In this document: piece after piece, positions 24,454 to 35,936 of the stretch | Layout: each line of letters begins with the position of its first letter | Position numbering within the stretch: position 1 is the stretch's first letter | Program-made: the position numbers and the translations under genes | DNA from: Monomorium pharaonis | Taxonomy: Eukaryota; Arthropoda; Insecta; Hymenoptera; Formicidae | DNA: 64,000 bases | Direction: 5' to 3' | NCBI RefSeq assembly: GCF_013373865.1 | Contig: NC_050472.1 | Span: 3,369,757 to 3,433,756 of the forward strand | The notes under the pieces: model-generated | Databases searched by the model: none | Told to the model about the DNA's origin: nothing | What the model saw: only the letters and a program-made list of their open reading frames with translations

Positions 24454-25120
24454 AGATGGGATCCCATCGCAGGAAGTTAATTAACATCGCGGAGAAGTCT
24501 CTCGGGAGCCTCAGATTGAAACGAGCCAGATCTAAATAAACCAGAAACCATGAACGCCACGCCGTGTCTCGCGGGCCTGAGTATCTGATGCCACTTATGA
24601 CGTATGCTTAAACTAACGCTTATTGCTCACAAATAGTCAATCTTCCAGTCAATCCTCATTACCGATAAAATTAATTCACCCCCCCCCCTCCGCGTCTTCT
24701 TTATTGGGAGAAATTAACGCTTAATTTCTCTAATTGAACACAAGTTCGAAAGTTCCGGACAAATAAGTCATTAATTGAAATGAAATTAACTCGCTAGAAT
24801 TAAAGTGATTAACGCACTTTCCTTGGAAGAGAATTTAATACCGTAAAGATTTAAAAGATAAATTAATATTAGGAAAGAGACATTTCTCGTTTTCCTTAAT
24901 GTCTCATATAGAAGTTTTCGCGTTTAGTAATTAGAAAAGAGATTTATACATCGCGGTACTACTACTAGGTTAAATTATGATACGCAAATCGGTCGTTTTA
25001 GCGCTAAGTCGTCGATACTCTGCGATCCATTGAGATCGCACGATCCTTCCCCCGTAACGGGATTTCGAGCGGTTGTAGATTACGCGACTGGTAGAAACCT
25101 CTCTCTGTTATCAGCGCGAT

Positions 25121-25123
<3 letters not shown>

Positions 25124-25164
<41 letters not shown>
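25124..25164. repeat. (GA)n microsatellite
   Basis: Uninterrupted tract of about 41 bases. Confidence 0.95.
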
Positions 25165-25166
<2 letters not shown>

Positions 25167-25547
25167 CGTCTTTAGATTCGCGAGATCCGGCCAGCCAGCG
25201 ACGCTGAATGATTGCGATTTATGGGATTCCTCGTGGTAGCTGGCGATCCAGCGGACTCGATCTCAAGCGTTCCCGAGCGGAATTTGCTGCTCAGTCGTAA
25301 AGGTGCCGCCACAACGAGGCGTGTCCAGATTTTACGCGCCGCCTTTACGAGATCATTCTTCCCGTTCGCCTCGCCCGTCAAGCACTCTAAATTCTGACAT
25401 CGTATCAAAGTTTTCTCGATTCGGCGTGGCTACTCGTCGCCGCTTTTACTCGCTTGTAAAACGTCTTCATAACGTTTTAATGCGACCGGACTATTACGTC
25501 TCGCGCTTACACTCGAGTTATCTCGCGCGATGAGCTTCGCTCCTCGT

Positions 25548-25575
25548 TTCTCTCTCTCTCTCTCTCTCTCTCTCT
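25548..25575. repeat. (TC)n microsatellite
   Basis: Uninterrupted tract of about 28 bases, complementary in sense to the (GA)n tract 400 bases upstream. Confidence 0.95.
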
Positions 25576-26707
25576 GTTGAATCTAATTTACACGGTGGTG
25601 TCTCTTTTTGCCTCATCTTCGCAGCCGCGCGACTCTAAGTTGAAGTTGTTCGACATTTCGCTTAATCGCCTCCATCTGTCTATGCTGCGCATACTCAATT
25701 CGATCTTCTATCAGCAATCGCTTATGTAGTTTTACTCTCAAGAAGTGTTAAAAATAAGTTTGTAGAATCACAGCAATATAATGTTAGGGATTCTTAATAC
25801 TCGCACTTTTCTCATTTGTTTTAAATATTAAAGATATATAAATACAAGTATATAATTATTTTAGAAAATATATACTACTTTTATGAAATCTCATTTCCAC
25901 ACGCTTTAACTTTTACGATTTGAGCATTACGCAAGAAAGATGAGCGAAGATCGATGCGGCATTTGACGAACCGTGCGAAACAATGTGCACTCGTAAACGC
26001 GATCGTAAATTAAAATTAGCCTAAATGAATTACGTGAACGGTTCGGTATTCCGCAATAAAAGTATACCTCAGTCCCGTAAATCTCAGGCTGCGTTCTAAA
26101 CTGCCTGTCAAGGCGGATAAGTGCTGCATACTTAGAATGGGCCGGGATAAATATCGCGAGTTTGCGTTAGAGTAAGATGAAGAGCCGCGCATTACTCTTC
26201 GCATTCGCGTCTTGGCTGAACGCAGGCAGGCACGAGGCTACCTTCGTATATCGATATACGTAAGGCCTTTCTCAGAGCGCACAATAGTGCTGTGATTAAT
26301 CTGCTAGATGGATACGTGGAAGTTGCATTTTACTGCCGTTTTAAATTAATAAAGTGATAAATTCATTCTAATTCAAATGCAATCAATTACAATATTATAA
26401 AAGACGGAATAATCAGATGATTGTTGTTTTATGGGAGCATTTTGGGAATGCTTCCTTAGACTCGTAATTGAACTATTTATTTTACGATGGAAAAAGTAAA
26501 TGTATTAAATAATAATAATAAATATAGGAAGAAAGTAATATATGACTAATTTCCAAACCTAAGAAAAAGCTTTTCGGTGATAAATGTCTTCCACAGCACG
26601 CGATGATAAAAACACGGCGGGCCTACTTTATATCGCAGGAAAGAAGTCAGAGCCCGATAATAGAATCTAAATAAAAGAAGCATGCACATACCGATGGCGG
26701 CACTTAC

Positions 26708-26989
26708 CTTTGCAGCCGTTCGCCGACAGGTCGTAGTGGTCCACGTCGCAGCGGTCGCACCGGAAGCCGACGGCCCCCGGCGCGCACCTGCACACACCGC
26801 TTACGGAATCGCAGAACCCGTCGATGGCACCCACGTCGCAGTCGCATTCCCGGCAACCTGCGGTCACGTTCCCATAGCCCTCGATGCAGGAGGAACAGTC
26901 ACGACTGGTGAACAAAGGCTTACAAGGACACTGACCGGTCGTCTGTTCGCATTGAACCGAATTGCTACCGACGAGAGAACAGTTACATT
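26708..26989 (-). CDS. wb: laminin alpha-1/2-type chain, exon 12 (LE9 and LE10, last exon found)
   Basis: Two bases finishing a codon, 93 codons, then one base (acceptor tctgttttag|AATGTA; donor AAAG|GTAAGT, phase 1). It encodes CNCSLVGSNSVQC, TTGQCPCKPLFTSRDCSSC, CRECDCDVGAIDGFCD, SGVCRCAPGAVGFRCDRC and YDLSANGCKG, i.e. LE9 and nearly all of LE10. The good donor requires a further exon at lower coordinates starting in the complementary phase. I found none in the remaining 26.7 kb, so the gene is cut by the window edge after a very long intron, or a short exon was missed. Confidence 0.94.
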
Positions 26990-27312
26990 CTAAAACAGAA
27001 ACAATGCTTATGCTCGTAAGTGCTCCTATTAGCGTAATTAATGACGTGTAATCTACTAGTCACGTTAATTTTTTGCAATGAAAAGTATATGGTTGGTTAT
27101 TTTCAGTAGGTCTGTCATAAATCTTTGACAGATGACTTCCAATAAGCAAATGTTTGTGCAAGAAATAGAAAATCAACTTTAATTACAAAAAGATAAAAAA
27201 TTGTAATAATTTTTAAAATATCGACAATCTGAGATCATTATGAGCAATTATTACGCAATTTTAGAGTTTATAGAAATTTGTTGTGAAACATGAAACGTAT
27301 GAGAATACTTAC
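26990..27312 (-). other. laminin intron between exons 11 and 12
   Basis: A 323-bp AT-rich intron with GTAAGT donor and tctgttttag acceptor. Nothing else seen. Confidence 0.85.
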
Positions 27313-27500
27313 GCATGCAATTCTGTTCCAGAGGATTTCCGAAATGCGCTTCCTTGCATTTCTCGCATTTCCAGCCCTCGGTATTGCCGCGGCATTCCAA
27401 ACAGCGACCTGTTTCTTGGTCACAGACACCACCATTGCAAGAACATCGTTTGCAAGTGCCACCAGGTATCAGAGGATTACCATAGAATCCCACATCACAA
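27313..27500 (-). CDS. wb: laminin alpha-1/2-type chain, exon 11 (LE7 end, LE8)
   Basis: Begins with one base finishing an Ile codon and ends one base into a Gln codon (acceptor ggtgaaaag|TTGTGAT; donor GCATGC|GTAAGT, phase 1). It encodes CDVGFYGNPLIPGGTCKRC, then SCNGGVCDQETGRC, EGWKCEKC and FGNPLEQNC. GYYGNP-type turns and the C-N-x-G-V-C spacing are regular LE features. The acceptor pyrimidine tract is poor, so the exact 5' border is slightly less certain than for its neighbours. Confidence 0.92.
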
Positions 27501-27796
27501 CTTTTCACCAAAATTAAAACTTTCCGATTAGATGAATATATTAGTATTAATTATAACTCGATTGTATAGTTTTAGAAAAACTTTATATAATAATTATTAA
27601 TGAACACTATTGTCTTTAACATATGAAGTTTAAAAAATTAAAAAATGCAATACGCAAAAAAATTGTAACTAATTCAGTCGGAATGATTTAACATTTGAAT
27701 ATTTGTTATTTGTATTCGTGATGTAATTACTATTTTAAAGTTTTACATGAATAAAAACTCTTTGTTTAAAATATGTGTTGCTTGTATTTTCCTTAC

Positions 27797-28023
27797 ATTT
27801 CACAATGATCTCCGGTATATCCCTCGGGACACTGCGTGCACACATATCCACTATTTATATCAGCGGGATTGTCGAGTTGACAGCTCGGACTGAAATTATT
27901 GGACTCGATAGAAAGCGGACACGCGCATTTCTTACAGTCCTCGCTGGTGCCTCTTGTTGCAATACCGTAATATCCCGTAGCGCAACGTTCGCACTTTGGG
28001 CCTACCGTATGATGTTCGCACAT
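27797..28023 (-). CDS. wb: laminin alpha-1/2-type chain, exon 10 (LE6 end, most of LE7)
   Basis: 75 codons plus two bases (acceptor taattccag|ATGTGC; donor GAAAT|GTAAGG, phase 2). It reads MCEHHTVGPKCERCATGYYG, then SEDCKKCACPLSI, SNNFSPSCQL and GYVCTQCPEGYTGDHCE. The CACPLxIxSNNFSPxC stretch is a signature of this LE repeat in laminin alpha-1/2 chains, which further supports the subfamily call. The initial Met codon is internal, not a start. Confidence 0.95.
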
Positions 28024-28831
28024 CTGGAATTATGCGGATAACACGCGACGAAAATTAAAATTAATTATTAGTGTTATGTTAGAGTCAAAACACAAATAAA
28101 ATTTAAAAATTGAAAGTCGTAACTCTTCTAATTAATTATCCTAATTACAAAATTTAAAAAAGTAAGAGACTTATAGAAAAAGATAAATAAAAATCGCAAA
28201 AATGTGAAAAATTTAATTTACAAAAACATAAAAAAGCTAAAAATTTATATGTTAAATATTAAGATTTATTTTTTCACCTACTTCTAATCAAGTATACTTA
28301 AATTTGAGTTTTCCTAAAGAAAGCTGACTGGTATCGCTATCTATATGCCATAAAGAAGAAGCGAGTAAAGGATTCTGAGTCGGTAAAATAGTTCGATCTA
28401 TAGATCCTACAATCTACAGCTGCAGATTCATACCAGCTCAGGTACTTTAAGCATGCTGTTATACCGGCTGAAGATCAAACTGAATCTACATCAGCCGTAG
28501 CAAGATATTGAGTCTTTTAGGGTAACCAAAGACAGTTGCACACTGGGGAAATTCTCTTACATTCTATCTGTATTACATTATATATTTTTACTAAAAAAAA
28601 TTTCATTCAATACACTTATTGCTTTAACATAAATTATTTTTCTATGACATTAGAAAATAATTTATATTGTGCTGATGTCTTTATTAAACTTATTGATTAA
28701 AACTTCAACAACATTATTTTTTATTGATATTTTAATTATGGTTAATAAGAATAATTTTTTAAATTAGTTTATGTTACGTTATATTTCCATCCTTACATTT
28801 TTTATATTAAAATAAATTTATCACAACTTAC
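28024..28831 (-). other. laminin intron between exons 9 and 10, with an island of different composition
   Basis: About 0.8 kb, very AT-rich except for a roughly 230-bp island at about 28320-28550 that is noticeably richer in G and C and looks inserted. No coding signal fits the laminin frame. Confidence 0.75.
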
Positions 28832-29072
28832 CCCACATTCGCCTATGATGAAATCGCAGGAACCCGCATGACTGTTACAGTCACATTTCATACATATGTG
28901 ATGATTCTGATGATCAGATCCATTGATAGGCATGTTTACATATCCCCAGGCACATTTCTCGCAGGACGTTCCCGTGTATCCCTCGGGACACTCACACATT
29001 TCGACTAGATTATCGACTTCACCATCCAACGATGAAGTAACGGCGCCTACCGTCAATATGGCAGATTGGAGA
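28832..29072 (-). CDS. wb: laminin alpha-1/2-type chain, exon 9 (L4a end, LE5 resumed, LE6 start)
   Basis: One base completing a codon plus 80 codons (acceptor tttctttccag|TCTCCA; donor TGTGGG|GTAAGT, phase 0). SLQSAILTVGAV closes L4a. MCECPEGYTGTSCEKCAWGY then resumes the interrupted LE5 exactly as family members do (CECPxGYxGTSCE). HICMKCDCNSHAGSCD and GECG follow as the start of LE6. Confidence 0.94.
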
Positions 29073-29169
29073 CTGGAAAGAAATAGAAAGATTACTTCAT
29101 TACGCGTTACTATTATATAAAGCTAAAATCCACGCTGTACACCCAATAAAAAATGCATGATTTATTCAC

Positions 29170-29453
29170 CTTCCTTCGATTTGCTCCGAATGATATCGCG
29201 CTCTTATCATTAGATGCTTGAGATCAGCGAGGACACGCATCATTTGCGTCCTCGTCACCGGATCACCGCGAAACTCGGTTCTCCTTAATCTGATTGGGAT
29301 ATCCCGAACGTCACTTCGCACGTGAAACCACCCTTGCTCTCGCAAAGGTATAGTTATTTCAGCTTCTTGACTACTGTACTGCTCCTCGCCGTACGCTATG
29401 CGCATTCCATTGTTGCCCTTGGAGTGAGTAAAAAAATCCATGTTACTGCATAT
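29170..29453 (-). CDS. wb: laminin alpha-1/2-type chain, exon 8 (L4a domain, second half, second RGD)
   Basis: Encodes 94 residues plus two bases of a split codon (acceptor gaaaatag|ATATGC; donor GGAAG|GTGAAT, phase 2). A nearer AG (atgcag) would give a wrong phase, so the upstream acceptor was chosen. The exon completes L4a: ITIPLREQGWFHV, then TRTQMMRVLADLKHLMIRARYH, closely matching the family's LMxVLAxLxxLLIRAxY helix-strand. A second RGD lies in EFRGDPVTR (29262-29270). The split codon reads Ser with the next exon. Confidence 0.93.
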
Positions 29454-29515
29454 CTATTTTCTTCCGAGGGCTTGAATTAAAATATGCGACAAAAAATACG
29501 AGAACGGATACTTAC

Positions 29516-29776
29516 GACTAAGATGACATTGGGCTCCGTGGTCGGTTTACCACTGGTGTCGCCTCGCATGACAACCCAGCCAACAGAATACGTAAGATTG
29601 TTGCCATACGAGGATATGCGATTGCCCGTGTAAATCTGTGGCGCCAGCCAGAAAGGGCTGTCATACTCGACGTCGAATGCTGCCACAGTCAGCCATTCAT
29701 TATCCGTGTCTAAGATAGGAACAACTGCCCGTGACGCGTTCATATCGGTCACCAGCCAGTTTTCTAGTGTAGAAAT
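29516..29776 (-). CDS. wb: laminin alpha-1/2-type chain, exon 7 (L4a domain, first half, with RGD)
   Basis: Encodes 87 residues (acceptor tttttcttag|ATTTCT; donor TTAGTC|GTAAGT, phase 0). This is the first half of the L4/laminin B domain: ENWLVTD, AAFDVEYDSPFWLAP, QIYTGNRISSYGN and LTYSVGWVV, a globular beta-rich module without cysteine knots. An RGD tripeptide follows at residue 71 of the exon (29558-29566). RGD is the classic integrin recognition tripeptide, and Drosophila wing blister laminin is reported to bind PS2 integrin through RGD-containing fragments; use of this particular site is inferred. Confidence 0.94.
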
Positions 29777-30605
29777 CTAAGAAAAAAAAAAAGCAAATCC
29801 TACGATCCACCTTTCGTTACTTTGCCACACAGGCCTATTGTGGCTCTTTCTATATATTTGTTTCACAATTCCAATTATTTCTCGCAAAGTCGTTTTTAAT
29901 AAAAGAAAGAAAAGCTAAACAATTTTTGAAAGAATTATTTGATAGTATTGCTTACTTTATTATTATTGTTATTCATAACTATAGTAAAAGATTATTCCGC
30001 GTTAATAATAAATTTAGCTCTGATAAATTATGTCATAAGAGATCTTATGCATATCGCCTATTACTATAGCGCAGCTTGCGTTTTTGCTCGTTTCGATTCG
30101 ACGCCATTACCGTCACCGTAATTGCGGGTCTGTAATTTATGCAGCGAGACTGATAAACTATAATTGTCTCTTTATCTAATTTATCGCGCGCGACGAGAAC
30201 GTCGCCCAAGATTAACGCCCTAAACTAAATGACATGCCCGCAGGAGTACGTCAACTAATCATTCTGAATTTTACACCTGTCAACTCGATCTTGACACTTG
30301 ACAAACGAGGTTTTCCGCTATAAATAAAGATAAATCTTATCTCATATATGTAAAATCATCCAAGATTAACGGCTGCTATTAACAAAATGTCTCAATAAGC
30401 GACAAATTCCTGTACGCTTTTCATCCGAGGAACTTTTACTCTATTTACTCTATTTAGCAATTAGATTAATAATAATAATAAAATTCAGTGAATCAAAAAG
30501 CGCTAGTAACTAAAAGTAATATACTTTCTCTATTGTAATAAAATTAATTGCCATAGAAAAATTCTTTCTATATAAAAAATTCCTTCTTATAAAAAAAAAA
30601 CTTAC
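29777..30605 (-). other. laminin intron between exons 6 and 7
   Basis: Bounded by AGCATG|GTAAG and tttttcttag. No further exon is needed, because LE5 runs directly into L4a, and none was seen. Confidence 0.8.
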
Positions 30606-30902
30606 CATGCTGTACGATAATTTCGCAGTGGCGCAACGGTCTGCCACGTTGAAGCAATAGCAGGGGATACACCCATCGAGATTATCCTTCGTGAGCGCGA
30701 AGTACCCGGGTTTACAACGATCGCAGAATTCCCCGGCGACGTTCGCCTTGCACAGGCAGTCGCCCTCGCAATCGTGGGACGGCAGAATCCCGCGGGAATC
30801 GCAGGGGCACGGCATGCAGTCGGGAAACTGCCGGTAACCGGCAGCGCACTGATCGCACTTGTATCCCGAGTATCCCGGCTTGCACTCGCAGGCACCTGCT
30901 AC
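30606..30902 (-). CDS. wb: laminin alpha-1/2-type chain, exon 6 (LE3 end, LE4, first part of LE5)
   Basis: Encodes 99 residues, phase 0 at both ends (acceptor gttccag|GTAGCA; donor AGCATG|GTAAGT-like gtaag). It reads VAGACECKPGYSGYKCDQC to finish LE3, then PCDSRGILPSHDC, GEFCDRCKPGYF and DGCIPCYC for LE4 and the opening of LE5 (CFNVADRCATAKLSYSM). LE5 then breaks off because the L4a domain is inserted inside it, as in vertebrate laminin alpha-1 and alpha-2. Having only four full LE units before L4 is the main reason for the alpha-1/2 (wing blister) assignment. Confidence 0.95.
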
Positions 30903-31304
30903 CTGGAACACGATCGGCATTTAGACCGATTAGGATCGATCGTGAGAACCGGCCGGTTTAGAAATCATCCGGGATGGATAATCGACGCGCGCGTAAATCA
31001 TGATTGGCGCAGGCGATTACGACGCGCGGTTGCCGACGCGATGTTCCTCCGAGATTTGGCGAAAATAACCGCGGCAAATTTATGTCTAACGACAGGGAAG
31101 CAAATGACTTTCGGTGGTTAACGAGGAACGTTAATCGAAAAAATTTTTTGCGCTTCTTTCGTTCAAGAAAGATTAAACTTCAAAGCTCAAGAAGAAGGAA
31201 TTTGAGTTTCTCATTAATCTATTTCTTTTTTCAACGTAAAATATTATATGTATCGAGTGCTTATGTTAAGATTTTATGCCATTAAAATATAGGAAGCCTC
31301 TTAC
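30903..31304 (-). other. laminin intron between exons 5 and 6
   Basis: A 402-bp intron with GTAAGA donor and gttccag acceptor. CpG-rich next to exon 6, AT-rich near exon 5. Nothing else seen. Confidence 0.85.
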
Positions 31305-31466
31305 CTTTCCCATGTGCGTGTAGGAATCGTCGGGAGTGCAGTAGCCCGTACTGCCATGTATGTTGCAGTCGCAGGGCAAGCAAGGTTCTAATGCATCAGG
31401 TGCAACGCCGTTCGGCCTGTAGTAACCGCTCTTACATTTCTCGCAGTTAATACCAGTCGTATGTTC
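31305..31466 (-). CDS. wb: laminin alpha-1/2-type chain, exon 5 (LE2 end, LE3 start)
   Basis: A short exon of 54 codons, found by reading the minus strand between its neighbours. The acceptor is aaaatcttag|GAACAT and the donor GGAAAG|GTAAGA, both phase 0. It reads EHTTGINCEKC, then SGYYRPNGVAPDA, PCLPCDCN and GYCTPDDSYTHMGK. EHTTGxNCExC followed by GYYRP is a highly conserved second-LE signature. LE3 starts at DCNIHGS and is completed by the next exon. Confidence 0.94.
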
Positions 31467-31880
31467 CTAAGATTTTACAATTGTTAATGCAAATATTTCG
31501 GAATATACTCTTTATGGGTATAATAATATTTTCTATCTAATTCTGCTTTTGCCTTATTTTCTTATCCTTGCAACATTTTGTTAATTGCACAGATAAAAGT
31601 TAATTTTTAAAAATACGAAAAACTGAGTATGTTATTTGCAGGTGATTTTCAGAAAGGCGTACTTTCCGCGCATATATGTAGAAATAATACTTGACTTTAA
31701 AAGATTAACAAGATTGTCACTCAATTACACTTCGTAATTAATTGTTTCCTCTAATTAATTAGGAAGAATAATTTATTTTCCAAGACGCGTATGTCATTTC
31801 GATACCCGTTTAATTGCGATAAAACGGTTAAATCGCGCGTTCGCGAGTTTTTTTTTTTTTTTAACTTCTTATCATCTCAC
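31467..31880 (-). other. laminin intron between exons 4 and 5
   Basis: A 414-bp intron with GTGAGA donor and aaaatcttag acceptor, including a T-run near 31849-31862. Nothing else seen. Confidence 0.85.
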
Positions 31881-32117
31881 CGTGCAATTGACGCACACGC
31901 CACCGCCTCGGTATTTCCCACGGATATCCATGGACATTCTCCTCTCGGCTACTTCCTGGTCGTATATGCAGGACGTTGCATGGCCATTGCAGTTGCACTT
32001 CTCGCAGTGAAAGCCCTTGCCAGCTGTGCCGGGCTTCCACGGGATCTGATTGTACATGGAGCAGCATTTTTCGCATCTTTCGCCGCACGTGTGGCGCTCG
32101 CATTCGCATTCCTGATG
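31881..32117 (-). CDS. wb: laminin alpha-1/2-type chain, exon 4 (LE1 end, most of LE2)
   Basis: Encodes 79 residues, phase 0 at both ends (acceptor atccttcag|CATCAG; donor TGCACG|GTGAGA). It completes LE1 with CECERHTCGERCEKCC and a Y-N-Q-x-P-W motif typical of the first LE of laminins, then gives NCNGHATSCIYD and YRGGGVCVNCT of LE2. Cysteine spacing is intact. A 177-codon plus-strand open frame covers the exon but shows no family resemblance and is rejected as antisense shadow. Confidence 0.95.
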
Positions 32118-35100
32118 CTGAAGGATAACGCGAAACGCGCTTATCAGATAGCACGAAATATCCGTGTTCTTAAGTTACGCTTATCTATTAAGTCATATGG
32201 TGAATACGCGTGGTCTGTTGCAGATATTGCTGCAAGAGGCGTTTGCCAGTTACGCGCTGTAATACCTCTAATTTTGTTCGTTCTCGAAGAGATGTTCGTG
32301 GAAGCTTGCTTATCGCAAAATTAGTCGGGATTTGTGTCATCGCTGTGTTTTCTTATTTGTCAAATTCTAACAGTGCTTCTAGTTGCTAATTATCACCAAG
32401 AAATTAATAAAATTAATAAAATTATTACGATCTAATTCTTATTGTTGACAGAGAGTTTTTAATAATAATGTAACTATTTTCATTAACGACTTCTCTTTCT
32501 TTACTTGAAATATTTTGTGATATGTAAGCTACAAATAACTACAAACGCTTTAGGGCGCGAAATTAAATTATTGATTTGTTGATTAGTCATATGAATCGAT
32601 GTATTCAGTAACGTTACCGACCATCTGGCTCTTACCGCATTACGAAGTCATAAAGACGGGAATTCATAGACGCGATCGCCTATCCGAATGTGCAAAATGA
32701 TATGTGCTGCATATGCATAATCGCGGATAACTATATCGCGGGGTATAAAGTAAAATTCACGTTGCATTGGACGTTATATATTCGTTTTATGAGTTCCACT
32801 CCGTCGTTTAAAGGATTCACCGATCGTAAAATCGCGAAACTAGTTTGCGTTCAGCAAATCATCCAATCACGGCAGAAATTATTATGAACAGCTCGAATGT
32901 CTGAGTACGCTCGATAGTAAATTTTAGATTCTCGACAAGCAAAAATATTCTTCTTTCATTGTAAATTATACATATATAATATTTGAACAGTAAGAATAGA
33001 ACAAAAATTTCGTAATTAATTGCATTATCATGACACAGTAAAATTATTTCAGAGTCATAAATCATAATTAATATCACCAAATAATTCACTTTCTCTGTCA
33101 GAGTTGACTCGATTGACTCTGCAATTATCGTACGTTGAATTGGGCCGAAGAAATCGCGTGAAGTACTAACGCCGAAAATAAATTACGCCGGGATTAATGA
33201 GCCTCGATTTCACCGAAGTATCGCACCGCGCGTTCGATAAACCTAAAGTGCACGCGGAAGAGTGAAAAGGTTAACGCGACGCGTGTGGCCTTATCATTGG
33301 CGTGACAAACGAACGGGCCACTCCGGTCAATTGCAATATCCTCCGTTAACACGTGCTCCGTATTATTTACTGCCGATGATAATGGACATCCCGTCCGCGA
33401 TTGGCAATCAAGCCCCGGTTTCTGCAATTACTCTTCGCCACGGCGGCGTTTAACGAACCTGACTTACATTTCATCGGAAGCCATAATGTTCCGGGGCCGT
33501 TATCCTCGAGTCGAGATAGCCAAGCCTCCAAAAAATAAAAACCTCCAATTCAACGTGAGGCTTCAGGACAGTTGACCTTAATTTTTACGACTAATTTTTT
33601 GATCAATTTACCGCTTGCAGCAATCTCTTTCTTTCTCTCTCTTTCATAAAAAAAAAAAGATATTGTAATTGCAGGATTGATTCGAGTTATAAGTGAAAAT
33701 AAATAAACTCACGAAAGTTAATTGCTTAAACATTGATAAATGTTGATAAAAAAACAGATTTGCACTTGTTTATTAATCATAAGTTATGTTGCATAAAAAT
33801 TACGTGAACATAACTGATTAGATCTTACACGGAAATTGCTTCTCTAATTCGTATGCAATCAAATATAGTAGGTTTAAAAAAAATTGTTGAAGAAAAAAGA
33901 TATTTGTGATGCAATAATATGAATGACTACGCAAGGAGATAATACTTATATTTCTTGTACGATAGAAATATCAATGCTTCTGCAAATAGAAGCTTTAATT
34001 GAGCTGGAAAATTATGTTATATAAATAAACATAAGATAATTATAGCATTTAAATTAAAGAAAAAGGAAGTATAAAATTGTTTACACTAACAAGGAAAATT
34101 AATATTTTTCTAACGTAAAAAAAGATCAAATGAGATGTTTATTTTCTATCAAAATTTAACTTGAGAGATTTGTAAATAAAGTTAAATATAAATTATCATT
34201 ATATTCACTTGTCGACCTTTTGCAAGGGTTAGAAAAATGTGTAAAAAGATTTAATTAACATTAATGGACTGAAACTCATTGAAATGACATGATAAGGCAA
34301 CAAAAAAAGATGCCAATTACGAAAGTGACCGTAACATTGTATATAAAATTGATAGTGGCACAATACTCCACAGTGTTCTCGTTCATAGTGACAAACAGGC
34401 AAGAAATCAACGTCCCCTATACTCTCAATCATCGCGCGCATTCATTTTTTGCTGCCTCGCTGTATCAGCCATTGCACTTTCTTCCATAATACTCACTTCG
34501 ATTCATAACAACAGATGCACGCTGAATCAAGAGACCACCCCGTGTATATGCGAGTCAATCAGCTGTGAGATTATCGGATTTCAAAAACAGGCGCGCCAAG
34601 TTCTTATTTACATTATGTTTCGTTAAGATTGTTTTATACGATTTAAAATGTGCAGTAGAATCCACGGCAGAATAGTGCATATGTATAAATGTATCACGCA
34701 AATATTGAAACTAGTTTTGAAATTTGATCCTTGTCAGTGTACCACAATAATGCACAAGTACAATAACTATATTAATTTTTTCATAACTAGATATTAATGG
34801 AAATAATTAATTCATTAATCAGAATTAGTTAAGTTGTATAAACTTTAAGAAAACGAAAGTATATGTTTAAGAAATATGTATACTCGTATTACTCGATTTA
34901 TATTGAATAAATGAATGTCGTGAAAATTGCATGAGCAAAATATGAGTAACATAAAGGTCAATGCTCACGGCGACGCAGTGATTCCGATACAGCGGAACGG
35001 CGTTGCATCATGAATGACACAATCAATCTGTTTTATCATATTACGCGTCCACGAAATGCTTGTTCAATTCCCGGAATGTTAAGCACATTAAAATAAGACG

Positions 35101-35839
35101 TAATGAATAATGTAACATCTTTTATCGTGTTTTTCGAGACTCAAAAATTTTATATGCAAAAACTTTCTTCTATCTCTTCATCATTTATATCAGTTTGAAT
35201 TAAAAACATGAAATATTATTACAAAATTTATTTTCTATAAAATTTAATATTGTTTGCAAAAAATATTTCTAATAACGTTCACTATAATCCTTTAATGTGT
35301 TGTGTCGAAATGTAGATTTTATATTTAAAAGTGTTACAAATAAGCAGTGCATATAAATTTATTTATTCTATTATTCAGAAATGGCAATATTACTGTTTCA
35401 TTTTTCCCAGTTTTTTACTTTTAAGTATACTAATGATAGTATACATTACATATTATAAAATTTAAATTGTCACAATTATTTAACTGTCAACAATAAAATC
35501 GGTAACATCTCCTTTTTAAGAGTGGAAAAATATTATTTAATTATTTGGTTCACAGTGCACTTTGATAACTGTACTGTTTGATAACAATAATAACAAATAA
35601 GAAAGCAGATGATACTTTAGAAACGTCGTGTAAAGAATTTTTTAATTTCTAAGCTTTGTCTACAGAAAATAATCGTGAAAAGGGATTTCGCGATTCCAAG
35701 CGACAACGATAATTGTTAAGGAACAGGATAAACTGTTATTGTCTGTTAAAGCTGGCTGTATGGAGCACGATTCAGCGAATGCTCGATCTAGGATTGTAGC
35801 GACATGTATGTTCAACGAGATTCGTGTTTCTGCAGCTAC

Positions 35840-35842
<3 letters not shown>

Positions 35843-35936
<94 letters not shown>
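35843..35936. repeat. (AG)n tract of about 84 bp followed by an 11-base G run
   Basis: The longest dinucleotide repeat in the window, pure AG, ending directly in a G homopolymer. Purine-only on plus for over 90 bases, so it could form triplex DNA. It lies in laminin intron 3. Confidence 0.97.

Larger units (their letters stand above)
22709..26707. other. no gene recognised left of the last laminin exon
   Basis: Contains (GA)n at 24403-24451 and 25124-25164, (TC)n at 25548-25575 and a C-run near 24680. The next laminin exon would be expected on minus in this direction. No cysteine-periodic LE-like reading or L4b-like sequence was seen. Confidence 0.5.

Noticed and set aside
31791..32324. 177-codon plus frame
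   Set aside because: Lies antisense to laminin exon 4 and has no family resemblance.
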